Assembly: GCF_001434465.1 (NCBI RefSeq)
Contig: NZ_AZGE01000015.1
Coordinates: forward strand, 1-41,944
DNA from: Limosilactobacillus oris DSM 4864
GTDB taxonomy: Bacteria; Bacillota; Bacilli; Lactobacillales; Lactobacillaceae
DNA length: 41,944 bases
Direction: 5' to 3'
The position numbers were made by a program, and so were the translations under genes. Every line of letters starts with the position of its first letter. The first letter of the stretch is position 1. This document shows, piece after piece, positions 1 through 7,897 of the stretch. The notes below the pieces were generated by a model. The model saw only the letters and a list, made by a program, of their open reading frames with translations. It ran no database searches and had not been told where the DNA came from.

Positions 1-23
1 AAAGAACAACTAGGATTAAGGAG

Positions 24-53
24 GAACTGGAGAGTAATCCCCAGTTCTTTTTT
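24..53 (+). terminator. Hairpin plus T-run at the left edge
   Basis: GAACTGG (24-30) pairs with CCAGTTC (41-47) and TTTTTT follows (48-53). This has the form of a rho-independent terminator for a gene lying left of the window. It abuts the ATG at 54, so it could also be coding or affect translation of that ORF. Confidence 0.5.
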
Positions 54-263
54 ATGGATAAAGAAAAAATTTATCAACAACAGCAGCGAGTCCAGCACCG
101 TTTAGTCGCCTGGATTGTTTTGACCATCTGTTTTCAAATTATTACGGCGCTGACCGGTTGGCTCCTAGTAAAAGTAATTGCGTGGCTTGCCACAGCCTAC
201 TGTGTCCTATTAATTATCTTATGGTGCTATTTAGAATTATGGCTGTTGCGTAAGCATGACTAG
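54..263 (+). CDS. Small two-helix membrane protein, unknown function
   Basis: From the ATG at 54 this is a 69-residue protein with a charged, glutamine-rich start (residues 1-17) and two hydrophobic stretches at about 18-40 and 43-63, ending in a basic tail. It therefore looks like a small integral membrane protein. I do not recognise a family. The start is uncertain: the ATG directly follows the T-run of a hairpin (24-53) and has no ribosome-binding site at normal distance; AAGGAGG at 18-24 is 29 bases away. The frame stays open upstream to the window edge, so the gene may begin outside the window, or the hairpin may be a terminator for the preceding gene. It precedes a ROK regulator on the same strand by about 50 bases. 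Confidence 0.55.
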   Translation: MDKEKIYQQQQRVQHRLVAWIVLTICFQIITALTGWLLVKVIAWLATAYCVLLIILWCYLELWLLRKHD

Positions 264-272
264 CAAACGTGT

Positions 273-278
273 TATAAT
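273..278 (+). promoter_or_regulatory. Putative -10 box for the ROK gene
   Basis: TATAAT lies 37 bases before the ATG at 316. I see no good -35 at 16-18 bases, so this is only a candidate. Confidence 0.35.
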
Positions 279-315
279 AAGGGCATTGGATATTAATGGA
301 TGAAGTAGGGATAAC

Positions 316-1497
316 ATGACAATTGACCATCGCAATTTATCGCGAATAAACAATCGAAAATTAGTATTACAACAACTATTTAACAACCAAGAAACATCGC
401 GGGCGGAAATCGCCCGTCAGCTAAAGCTGAATAAGTCGACCGTTTCCTCAATCTATACTGAGTTAGATGATGCCGGCTTGATTCAGGAGGTGCGTCAGGG
501 CGAGTCGACGAGTAGTGGGGGACGGAAGCCAAACCTGGTTCGTTTGAACCCTAACTATGGTTTCGTGGCGAGCTTCAACATTGGGACTGCCTATATGGCT
601 TCGATGTTTAACTACATTAATGGGGAAATTATCCGCTATAATCGACAGCCAATCGAGCGTTTTGATATTCTGACGATTATGCAGATGATTAAAAAAGAAA
701 TTCAACAGATGCAGGAGTTTGACCAGACCAACCGCGGCCTGCTAGCAATCGCCTTTTCAATTCATGGGATTGTGTACAATAACAAGGTGCTGGATTCCCC
801 GTTCTTAGACCTCGACGGAATTGACCTGCAGGGGTACTTTGAGAAGGAGTTTGGCGTACCGGTCGTCCTAGAGAACGAGGCGAACCTATCAGCGGTGTTT
901 GAGAATGACTTTTGTGTAGCTGATAATATTCGAGGCCTCATTACTATCAGTATTCACCGGGGAATCGGGGTTGGTGTGATTGCCAACGGCCAGCTCTACC
1001 GGGGAAATCGCGGGATGGCCGGGGAAATCGGCCGGACACTGATGATTGACCGCTTTGCTACCGGGAGTAAAAAGCTGGTGAAGATGGAATCACTGTGTTC
1101 CGAGGACGCAATTATTGGTCAAGTAAAAGCAGTCAAGGGGATAGACAAGATTAGCAGCGCTGAGCTGGTCCGCCTCTACCACTATGATAGCCAGGTCCTG
1201 CAGATCTTTGACCACGCGGCGGAATTGATCGCGGAAGCATCGTATAATGCGATTGTTTCCTTTGGCCCGCAGGAGGTCTACTTTAACTCGACCCTCTTTG
1301 AGGATATTCCAGAGCTGTATGAACAGATTCGGACTAAATTAGTGGAGATGGGAGCCTTCTCACCGATTAAAAAGATTGTGGGCTCACGGATGACTTCGCT
1401 GTTGGGAGCCAGCTCATTAGCAATTCATCGGGCACTCCAGCTTGACCATTACCAGCTTCGTCTGCGTTGGCCAAACGAGGTAAAAAATGTAGAGTAA
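316..1497 (+). CDS. ROK-family transcriptional repressor (XylR/NagC-like)
   Basis: A 393-residue protein with an N-terminal winged helix-turn-helix (about residues 10-75: NRKLVLQQLFNNQETSRAEI, then STVSS in the recognition helix) and a C-terminal ROK sugar-kinase-like fold (about 85-385). Such proteins bind operator DNA and release it when sugar binds. The kinase motifs are degenerate: no DxGxT phosphate loop (FNIGTAY instead) and no CxCGxxGC zinc motif after RGMAGEIGR, so it should be a regulator and not a kinase. The ATG at 316 has a weak AAGTAGGG box six bases upstream. It ends in its own terminator and is convergent with the sugar porter at 1582-2952. It is clearly paralogous to the ROK protein at 7898-9061. 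Control of the neighbouring porter is an inference from position and from the operator at 3022-3044. Confidence 0.9.
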   Translation: MTIDHRNLSRINNRKLVLQQLFNNQETSRAEIARQLKLNKSTVSSIYTELDDAGLIQEVRQGESTSSGGRKPNLVRLNPNYGFVASFNIGTAYMASMFNYINGEIIRYNRQPIERFDILTIMQMIKKEIQQMQEFDQTNRGLLAIAFSIHGIVYNNKVLDSPFLDLDGIDLQGYFEKEFGVPVVLENEANLSAVFENDFCVADNIRGLITISIHRGIGVGVIANGQLYRGNRGMAGEIGRTLMIDRFATGSKKLVKMESLCSEDAIIGQVKAVKGIDKISSAELVRLYHYDSQVLQIFDHAAELIAEASYNAIVSFGPQEVYFNSTLFEDIPELYEQIRTKLVEMGAFSPIKKIVGSRMTSLLGASSLAIHRALQLDHYQLRLRWPNEVKNVE

Positions 1498-1500
1498 AGC

Positions 1501-1529
1501 AAAACGTCTCGCATTGTGCGGGACGTTTT
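1501..1529 (+). terminator. Terminator of the ROK gene
   Basis: AAAACGTC-CGC pairs with GCG-GACGTTTT around an ATTGT loop directly after the ROK stop codon. The 3' tail is only moderately T-rich. Confidence 0.65.
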
Positions 1530-1535
1530 AATGTA

Positions 1536-1571
1536 TACAAAAAGCGTTGGCGAAAGTTATCGTCAACGCTT
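1536..1571 (-). terminator. Terminator of the minus-strand sugar porter
   Basis: On the minus strand AAGCGTTGACG pairs with CGCCAACGCTT around ATAACTTT and is followed by a T-run. It lies just beyond the stop codon at 1582. Confidence 0.75.
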
Positions 1572-1581
1572 AATTTAATTA

Positions 1582-2952
1582 TTAATCGTTCTTAGCTGCT
1601 TTCTTCTTGGCAGCCTGGTCACGCAGCCATTGTTCGATACTTTCCAGGGACTTGCCTTGGGTTTCGAAGACCTTGGCGTGGACAAACCAGATGGCGAGCA
1701 GACAGAAGACACCGTAACCGATGAACAGAGTACCCTTACCAAAGAAGCTCAGAAGAGGTGGGAAGGTCAGGGAAACGATCATGTTTGCGGTCCAGTTGAC
1801 ACCAGCGGAGAAGGAGTTTCCTAAACCACGGATGTTCAGTGGGAACATTTCACCAATCATTGTCCACATGATTGGGCCCCAGGTACCAGAGAACGAAGCG
1901 ATGTAGATTACCATGGAAATTACGGCAACGTCAGCGGCAAACTTGGAATCGCTGGAGTGCATCAGTCCCCAGCACATGATGAATAGGGTAATAGCCATCA
2001 GCCAACCACCGACGATTAACATCTTCCGCCGGCTAACCCGGTTCATCAGCCAGATCCCGATCACAGTAACGATGACGTTGAAAATCCCAATCCAAATGTG
2101 GGAGAGCAGTGCGAAGTGCACACCGAAGCCTGCATCAGTAAAGATGGTTGGGGCGTAGTAGAGCACCGTGTTACAACCCATTACCTGTTGGAAAATTGCC
2201 AGGCCGACAGCGGCAATCAGGGCTGGCCGAACCATCAAACCAAACAGTTCGCTCCAACCACCAGATTTAATGGCGGCCTGCTTTTGAATCTTGGCAATAT
2301 CATCATTAACCACGTTGGCATCGTTTTGGTTCATTGCCATCAGAACTTCACGGGCAACGTTTTCCTTGTCGTTCCGTACCAGGTAACGTGGCGATTCAGG
2401 CAGGATAATTGCCCCGACAAAGAGAACGGCAGCTGGTACGGCAGCCAAGCCAAGCATCCACCGCCAACCGGTGTAAATGCCCTGCAACCAGTAGTTGAAC
2501 AGGTAGGCGAACAGCAACCCGGTCATAACCATTAGCTGGAAGAGTCCGGACATCATTCCCCGTTTAGCAACTGGTGCTAATTCGGCCAGGTAGGTTGGAA
2601 TCAATGCTGAAGCAGAACCAACACCGAGCCCCAGAATTACCCGGGAAATAATCAGTGTCCAGAATTCAGGAGCAACCCCGGAACCTAAGGCCCCAACGAA
2701 GAAGATAATTGAAGTAACCATCAGGAGCTTCCGCCGACCAAAGCGGTCTGAGAAAGGTCCAATGGTAACGGCACCCAGAATAGCACCCAGCAATACAGCG
2801 GAAACGACGGAACCTTGTTGCCAAGAATTCAAGGATAATTGCTTTTCAATAAATAGGATGGCACCAGAAATGGATCCCGTATCGTAACCGAAAAGTAAGC
2901 CACCCAAAGCGGCAAAGAAATAAATCCACCCTGCAGATAGTTTATGTTTCAT
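1582..2952 (-). CDS. Sugar:H+ symporter, sugar porter family (probable xylose or pentose permease)
   Basis: A 456-residue, 12-helix major facilitator of the sugar porter family (XylE/AraE/GalP relatives). Visible signatures are GGLLFGYDTGSISGA at residues 17-31, GRRK in the loop after helix 2, PESPRYLV before the central loop, QQVMGCNTVLYYAP in helix 7, and a second RRK in the loop after helix 8. It would import a monosaccharide with a proton. D-xylose is the best guess because a XylR-like operator and a cre box lie in its promoter and the rest of the region degrades xylosides, but L-arabinose or another sugar cannot be excluded. AAGGGG is placed eight to ten bases before the ATG at 2952. It is divergent from the AraC gene at 3183 and convergent with the ROK gene. 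Confidence 0.88.
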   Translation of the reverse strand: MKHKLSAGWIYFFAALGGLLFGYDTGSISGAILFIEKQLSLNSWQQGSVVSAVLLGAILGAVTIGPFSDRFGRRKLLMVTSIIFFVGALGSGVAPEFWTLIISRVILGLGVGSASALIPTYLAELAPVAKRGMMSGLFQLMVMTGLLFAYLFNYWLQGIYTGWRWMLGLAAVPAAVLFVGAIILPESPRYLVRNDKENVAREVLMAMNQNDANVVNDDIAKIQKQAAIKSGGWSELFGLMVRPALIAAVGLAIFQQVMGCNTVLYYAPTIFTDAGFGVHFALLSHIWIGIFNVIVTVIGIWLMNRVSRRKMLIVGGWLMAITLFIMCWGLMHSSDSKFAADVAVISMVIYIASFSGTWGPIMWTMIGEMFPLNIRGLGNSFSAGVNWTANMIVSLTFPPLLSFFGKGTLFIGYGVFCLLAIWFVHAKVFETQGKSLESIEQWLRDQAAKKKAAKND

Positions 2953-2999
2953 GATTTTAACCCCTTATATAAAAACAAGAATAAATGTAAGTTAACAGA

Positions 3000-3017
3000 G
3001 TGAGTTAGTTGTTTATA
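3000..3017 (+). promoter_or_regulatory. Second operator half-site in the porter leader
   Basis: GTGAGTTAGTTGTTTATA differs at one base from the left part of the xylA operator region (21801-21818). The right arm is missing here, so it may be an auxiliary half-site next to the full operator at 3022-3044. Confidence 0.5.
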
Positions 3018-3021
3018 ATTG

Positions 3022-3044
3022 TGTTGGTTTGATTAACCAACTAA
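3022..3044 (-). promoter_or_regulatory. XylR/ROK-type operator
   Basis: On the minus strand TTAGTTGGTTAA is followed by TCAAACCAACA, an inverted repeat of the same type as those before xylP and xylA. It sits just downstream of the -10, where a repressor would block transcription of the sugar porter. Confidence 0.6.
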
Positions 3045-3049
3045 CGTCT

Positions 3050-3055
3050 ATTATA
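3050..3055 (-). promoter_or_regulatory. -10 box of the sugar porter promoter
   Basis: TATAAT on the minus strand, immediately upstream of the operator at 3022-3044. The -35 is not clear; the region overlaps the cre-like site at 3076-3089. Confidence 0.5.
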
Positions 3056-3075
3056 ATAACATAAAAAGACGAAAT

Positions 3076-3089
3076 TGGAAGCGTTTTTA
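3076..3089. promoter_or_regulatory. cre-like box (CcpA)
   Basis: TGGAAGCGTTTTTA fits the catabolite-responsive element TGNAANCGNNNNCA with one mismatch. It lies between the divergent sugar porter and AraC genes. Confidence 0.45.
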
Positions 3090-3182
3090 CAAATGTTTTT
3101 ATTTAGAAGATAGTTATAAATAGACAAATTTTGGTAATAAAAAGACTAATTAGGATTGGTTGTTAATCGAGGGGTGACAAGG

Positions 3183-4094
3183 GTGCAGCAGTTTATTTCT
3201 TTTCCGACAATTGAATCGGGCTTATATATGTTTGGCGGACACCGCCATACGGTTGCTGGAGGCTGGCATTTTTTTGAGCAACGACACCAGGTATTTGAAC
3301 TGATGACCATTAGCAAGGGGTGTCAATTGACGGAAATTAAAGGTGGCCCCACCATCGAATTAGGCCCGGGTGACGCGATTATTATTGCACCAGAAACTTA
3401 CCATACAAATAGCAACCAGAGTGCTCAAACGCCCATGACGTATAGCTGTCTGCATTTTGACTTTGAGGATATGCTCGTGCGGTCCCGGTTGATTGGGCTG
3501 GTTGCCAATCAGCGGATTCCCGCCGGATCAGTACTGGCACGAATCTGTACCGATACTTTGGCAGCAATTGCCCAGCTCAGCAGTAACCGGGAACAGGTTA
3601 ATAATTTTGCCAACCGGGTTGCAATTGAAATTACACTCCTTAACTTCCTTCGGGACGTTGACCAGGAGATTGACCGGGTCAAGGACCACCACCGGCTGCC
3701 ATACTCAGACAAAGAAGCCAAAGTGGCCCGAGACCTGGTTGTCAGTATTGAAAATCGGGTCAATAATGACGATGAAAATCCTTCATTCAACTTTGAGGAA
3801 ATTTGTTATCACTTGGGAATTAGCAGCGGCTACGGTCACCGGATCTTTAAGAAGGTTTATGGGATTACGCCCCTGTATTACATTAATCGGGAGCGTTATC
3901 AAAAGGCGCAACGCCTTCTGGAAAACTCCTACAATTCAATCGATGAAATTGCCAGCTTAGTTGGGGCAGGCAATATTTCAATTTTCAGTAAACAGTTTAA
4001 GAAGTGGTCGGGCGTTACGCCGAGCGAATACCGTAAGCAGACCCGGCGGAAGCGGTCTGTTACTTCTAAAAACCGGACAGGTTATTTTGAATAG
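3183..4094 (+). CDS. AraC-family regulator, probable activator of the GPH/GH120 operon
   Basis: From the GTG at 3183 this is 303 residues, with an N-terminal cupin-like sensor (about 10-100; ERRHQ-type region replaced by EQRHQVFELM) and a C-terminal pair of helix-turn-helix motifs (about 200-290, ending in the family signature GVTPSEYRK). I chose GTG 3183 because GAGGGG (3169-3174) is eight bases upstream; a TTG at 3156 and a GTG at 3174 are in frame but poorly spaced. Members bind an inducing sugar and activate nearby operons. The GPH transporter and GH120 genes start 165 bases downstream, beyond a terminator, which suggests they are its targets. It resembles the AraC protein at 28274-29167 in length and layout. 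Confidence 0.88.
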   Translation: MQQFISFPTIESGLYMFGGHRHTVAGGWHFFEQRHQVFELMTISKGCQLTEIKGGPTIELGPGDAIIIAPETYHTNSNQSAQTPMTYSCLHFDFEDMLVRSRLIGLVANQRIPAGSVLARICTDTLAAIAQLSSNREQVNNFANRVAIEITLLNFLRDVDQEIDRVKDHHRLPYSDKEAKVARDLVVSIENRVNNDDENPSFNFEEICYHLGISSGYGHRIFKKVYGITPLYYINRERYQKAQRLLENSYNSIDEIASLVGAGNISIFSKQFKKWSGVTPSEYRKQTRRKRSVTSKNRTGYFE

Positions 4095-4106
4095 TTAATT
4101 AATAAA

Positions 4107-4150
4107 AGGTCATAAATTGACAAATAACTGTCAGTTTATGACCTATTTTT
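4107..4150 (+). terminator. Terminator after the AraC gene
   Basis: AGGTCATAAATTGAC (4107-4121) pairs with GTCAGTTTATGACCT (4130-4144) and is followed by ATTTTT. This separates the AraC gene from the GPH/GH120 operon. Confidence 0.8.
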
Positions 4151-4156
4151 CGCCAT

Positions 4157-4170
4157 TGAAAGCGAATACA
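4157..4170 (+). promoter_or_regulatory. cre box (CcpA) upstream of the GPH/GH120 operon
   Basis: TGAAAGCGAATACA matches the cre consensus TGNAANCGNNNNCA at every fixed position. Glucose repression of the operon through CcpA is the expected consequence. Confidence 0.7.
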
Positions 4171-4206
4171 ATGATCATGGATTAAAAATTATCCGCTCTT
4201 ATTCAG

Positions 4207-4215
4207 CTAACTTAC
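4207..4215 (+). promoter_or_regulatory. CTAACTTAC element before the GPH transporter
   Basis: This nonamer also flanks the xylP, GH43 and (inverted) xylA operators. Here the left arm of the operator is not recognisable, so only a half-site is supported. Confidence 0.35.
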
Positions 4216-4259
4216 TTTAATTGCTATTTTTAGTTTTGATTTGAAAGGACGAATCTTCA

Positions 4260-5726
4260 ATGGACAATACTTCTAAGCAAGCAGTAAATGAGTTTGCTAA
4301 ACTTTCGTGGCGTGAGCGAATTTGTTATGGTGCCGGTGATTTAGCACAAAACCTAATTTTCGGAACAATTGGTTCCATGCTGCTCTTCTACCTGACGACG
4401 GTTTTTGGAATTTCAGCCGCGGCTGGGGCGACAATTTTCCTGATTGTTCGGTGGGTCAACGTTTTTTGGGACCCCTGGGTTGGAACTGTTGTCGATAAGA
4501 GCCACTTTAAGCATGGCGGCAAGTACCGTCCGTTCCTAATTTACTTTGGGATTCCGCTGACGATTTGCTGTGCTTTGCTCTTCCTGCCGATTCCTGCGGT
4601 ACGGGGGAACGTCCTGTACGCTTTCTTCTCCTACCTTGCAACGGCGTTAATCTACTCCTTTGTTAATATCCCATACGGGTCGCTGAACGCTTCGTTGACC
4701 CGTGATAATGACGAAGTATCGACCTTAACGACCGTCCGGATGACAGAAGCCAATATCGGGAACCTCTTGGTTTACACCTTCTTGCCGCTGTTTGTGCAGC
4801 TGGCATCGCCTGCCAAGCAGCTTAAAGACATTGGCTTTTTTGGCATTAAACTAAATTTGGGTAACTATGCTTCACCGCAGGCGGCTGGAGCCTACTTTAA
4901 GGTGATTTCAGTCTACATGGTCATCGGTTTCATCATGCTCCTCTGTACCTACTTTGGAATTAAGGAACGGGTCCTGCCCACCCAGGAAGAAACGGCTTCG
5001 GTTAAGTTTTCCGATTTGTGGAATGAACTGATTCAAAATAAGCCATTACAAATTCTGGGGTGGTTCTTCCTCATCGGCTTTACTTTCATGTTCTTTGGAA
5101 ATACCGTTTGGCCATTCTTCGTTCAGTATAATATTGGTCACTCTGAATGGATGGCTTCAATTAACCTGATTGGGTCAATCCCGGGGATTTTCCTCGTCTT
5201 TCTCTGGCCGATTGTCCGGCGTAAGATTGGGAAGAAGGGCTTCTTCTACCTCTTCCTGATTCTCTTTATCATTGGTCAATTGATTCTGTGGGTCTGGTCA
5301 TTCCCAGCCTTCAAGAACAGCATTGCTTTGGGATACATTGGCCGGTTTATCATGCAGTGGGGAATCACGGCGGCAACTGGTTACATGTGGTCGCTGGTTC
5401 CAGAAGTCATCTCCTATGGTGAATGGCATTCTAAAAAACGGGTCGCCGGAATCATCAACTCCATCATGGGACTATTCTTCAAGATTGGTTTAGCGCTCGG
5501 TGGAATTATTCCGGGGTACATCAACGCCTTTTGTCACTTTGACGGTAATAAGGCTAGTCAGCCTGCCTCAGCCCTGACAGGAATTTCGATTTCGATGATC
5601 TGGGTACCAATTGTTCTCGCCTTGATTGCAATGTGGATTATGAGCAAATACCCACTGTCAGATCCGGAGGTAGATAAGATTAACCACGAAATTGAGGACC
5701 AGCGAAATACAGCTGTTAGCAAGTAA
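4260..5726 (+). CDS. GPH-family sugar:cation symporter (probable xylo-oligosaccharide importer)
   Basis: A 488-residue transporter with about 12 membrane helices. The family start is visible in RERICYGAGDLAQNL at residues 18-32, with DPWVGTVVDKS after helix 2 and the conserved VNIPYGSLNASLTRD segment. GPH symporters (XylP, XynB/XynT, MelB) take up glycosides with a cation. GAAAGGA lies ten bases before the ATG at 4260. The next gene, 19 bases downstream, is a GH120 beta-xylosidase, so beta-1,4-xylo-oligosaccharides are the likely cargo; this is inference from context. Similar to but distinct from XylP at 9279. Confidence 0.88.
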   Translation: MDNTSKQAVNEFAKLSWRERICYGAGDLAQNLIFGTIGSMLLFYLTTVFGISAAAGATIFLIVRWVNVFWDPWVGTVVDKSHFKHGGKYRPFLIYFGIPLTICCALLFLPIPAVRGNVLYAFFSYLATALIYSFVNIPYGSLNASLTRDNDEVSTLTTVRMTEANIGNLLVYTFLPLFVQLASPAKQLKDIGFFGIKLNLGNYASPQAAGAYFKVISVYMVIGFIMLLCTYFGIKERVLPTQEETASVKFSDLWNELIQNKPLQILGWFFLIGFTFMFFGNTVWPFFVQYNIGHSEWMASINLIGSIPGIFLVFLWPIVRRKIGKKGFFYLFLILFIIGQLILWVWSFPAFKNSIALGYIGRFIMQWGITAATGYMWSLVPEVISYGEWHSKKRVAGIINSIMGLFFKIGLALGGIIPGYINAFCHFDGNKASQPASALTGISISMIWVPIVLALIAMWIMSKYPLSDPEVDKINHEIEDQRNTAVSK

Positions 5727-5745
5727 ACGAAAGAAGGTTATTAGG

Positions 5746-7788
5746 ATGAAAATTTATGTAGATATTAATGCGCCTATCAACGGAGACGGTTCCCAGGAGC
5801 GTCCTTTCAAGGCCATCCAGTCAGCAGCCAATATTGCCATGCCGGGGGATGAGGTCCTAGTTGCGCCAGGAACCTATCGGGAAAACGTTGATCCCAAGCA
5901 CGCTGGGACCGCGGACCAGCGGATTATTTACCGGTCAACTGAACCACTGGGCGCAGTAATTACCGGAGCCGAACGGGTTGCCACGTGGGAAGCACTGGCT
6001 GGCGATGTTTGGCAAGTGCGGATTCCGAATAGTATTTTTGGTAACTATAATCCGTATACTACCCGGGTCCTAGGAGATTGGTTTGATGCCCGGATCGTTG
6101 CCCATACGGGGGAAGTGTACTTGAACGATAAGGCCCTTTACGAAGTTAATAGCTTGGACGAGGTTAAGTCACCAGTCAAGAATATGAAGTCCTGGTACCC
6201 TGAAGACACGCTGTTGACCTGGTTCACGGAACAGGACGTGGAACAAAACGAAACGGTGATTTACGCCAACTTCCAGGGGGCGGACCCAAACGAAGAGAAC
6301 GTAGAAATCAATGTTCGTGAGAATTGCTTCTATCCTCAGCAAGAGGGAATTGGTTACATTACGCTGGCTGGCTTCGGCGTTACTAAGGCGGCAACCCAAT
6401 GGGCCCCGCCGACAGCTTACCAGGAGGGGATGATTGGCCCGCACTGGTCTAAGGGCTGGATTGTAGAAGACTGTGATGTTTCGCACTCCAAGTGTTCTGG
6501 TATTTCCCTTGGCAAGTACCTCCAACCAAACAATGATAATAAGTGGCTCAAGTGGAAGTACAAGGATGGTACCCAGACTGAGCGGGACGCCATTTGCCAG
6601 GCTTCCTACGAGGGCTGGGATAAGGAGCATGTGGGCTCCCATATTATCCGCCGCAACCATATCCATGACTGTGGGCAAACCGGAATCGTTGGGCACCTCG
6701 GTGGTATCTGCTCCTTGATTGAAGATAATGATATCCACGATATTAATGTCCGCCAAAACCTGGCCGGGGCCGAAATCGGTGGCATCAAGATGCACGCCGC
6801 CATCGACGTTACTTACCGGCACAACCACATTCACCACTGTACGCGAGGCCTGTGGCTGGACTGGCAGGCACAGGGAACCCGGGTCACCCAAAACCTTTTT
6901 GACCACAACAGCCTGCCAAATGACTTTAAGGTTGACCAGGACAACATCGATGACGTCCTGAGCGGCTTGGGCGAAGACATTTGGATCGAAGTCTCCTTTG
7001 GGCCAACCCTGATTGACAACAACCTCTTCCTTTCGGAGCGCTCAATCCGCTTTGCCGCGCAAGGGGTTGCCATGGTGCATAACCTGATTGCCGGGAGCTT
7101 TACCGCTACCGGTCGGGGGACCGACAATAACTCAGTTAACCTGCCATCGAACCGGTTTACGCCTTACCACGAAATTCATGGTACCAAGGTCATGGGCTTC
7201 ATGACCATCCAGCATGGTGATAATAAGTTCTACAACAACATCTTCGTTCAACAGCAGCTGCGTCCAGAAATGCAGAAGCTGGCGGCGATGAAGAAGGACG
7301 AGCCAGATGACTGGGATGACTACAACTTCGAAGTTGGCACTAAGCCATTTAGTGACTATCCGACCTTTGCGGAATGGGATAAGCAGTTTGACGGCTACTG
7401 TGGGATTTACGCGCCAAACAGCGACCACTATTACAGCCATTTGCCGGTTTGGTCAGCGGGGAATGTCTACTTGAATGGCGCCCAGGCCACGGCGAAGGAG
7501 GAGAATCCGTTTGTCGACACCGCTGACCAGGTCAAACTAGCACTTGAAAAGCGGGATGACGGCCTTTATTTGAAGACCAACCTGTACGACTTTGTTCCTG
7601 AAAAGACCGACGGCGTGATTTCTACGGCGACGATTCCAATGGCCTTTGAACCAGAAGAAAAGTACGAAAACCCTGATGGAACCCCAATCACCTTTGATAG
7701 TGACTACTTTGGCAACCACCGTGACGGGGTGAAGGTCACTGCAGGACCATTCGGCAGTGCGGTGGAAACGGAACAAAAACTTTTCTAG
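5746..7788 (+). CDS. GH120 beta-xylosidase, right-handed beta-helix
   Basis: A 680-residue intracellular enzyme without a signal peptide. The N-terminus (PFKAIQSAANIAMPGDEVLV, a DUF1565-type beta-helix start) and TIYANFQGADPNEENVEIN, AATQWAPPTA, GPHWSKGWI and GHLGGI blocks match what I know of Thermoanaerobacterium XylC, the GH120 reference. By that comparison the nucleophile is D372 (in GLWLDWQAQGTR) and the acid/base is E415 (in IWIEVSFGP). It should release xylose from the non-reducing end of xylo-oligosaccharides. The start is ATG 5746, eight bases after AAGAAGG; the frame is open further upstream but that part lies inside the transporter gene. The spacing between the two catalytic residues is 43, about 20 longer than in XylC. 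A terminator follows at 7809. Confidence 0.9.
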   Translation: MKIYVDINAPINGDGSQERPFKAIQSAANIAMPGDEVLVAPGTYRENVDPKHAGTADQRIIYRSTEPLGAVITGAERVATWEALAGDVWQVRIPNSIFGNYNPYTTRVLGDWFDARIVAHTGEVYLNDKALYEVNSLDEVKSPVKNMKSWYPEDTLLTWFTEQDVEQNETVIYANFQGADPNEENVEINVRENCFYPQQEGIGYITLAGFGVTKAATQWAPPTAYQEGMIGPHWSKGWIVEDCDVSHSKCSGISLGKYLQPNNDNKWLKWKYKDGTQTERDAICQASYEGWDKEHVGSHIIRRNHIHDCGQTGIVGHLGGICSLIEDNDIHDINVRQNLAGAEIGGIKMHAAIDVTYRHNHIHHCTRGLWLDWQAQGTRVTQNLFDHNSLPNDFKVDQDNIDDVLSGLGEDIWIEVSFGPTLIDNNLFLSERSIRFAAQGVAMVHNLIAGSFTATGRGTDNNSVNLPSNRFTPYHEIHGTKVMGFMTIQHGDNKFYNNIFVQQQLRPEMQKLAAMKKDEPDDWDDYNFEVGTKPFSDYPTFAEWDKQFDGYCGIYAPNSDHYYSHLPVWSAGNVYLNGAQATAKEENPFVDTADQVKLALEKRDDGLYLKTNLYDFVPEKTDGVISTATIPMAFEPEEKYENPDGTPITFDSDYFGNHRDGVKVTAGPFGSAVETEQKLF

Positions 7789-7808
7789 TTAATAATATAA
7801 GAGAACGT

Positions 7809-7857
7809 AATGGCCTTCAGAGATTCGGTTTTTACCGATCTGTGAAGGCCATTTTTG
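7809..7857 (+). terminator. Terminator after the GH120 gene
   Basis: AATGGCCTTCA (7809-7819) pairs with TGAAGGCCATT (7843-7853), with an inner CGGT/ACCG hairpin, and ends in TTTTT. It also lies downstream of the convergent xylR, but the minus-strand tail lacks a T-run. Confidence 0.85.
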
Positions 7858-7897
7858 CGGACTGTACTATGGAAAATAGTGCGAAACTATACTTTTC

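Noticed and set aside
5692-5745. Longer N-terminus of the GH120 protein from ATG 5692
   Set aside because: It lies inside the upstream transporter gene; ATG 5746 has AAGAAGG at good distance and starts at the beta-helix.
6169-6906. 245-codon frame antisense to the GH120 gene
   Set aside because: Fully inside a well-supported enzyme gene and without family features.
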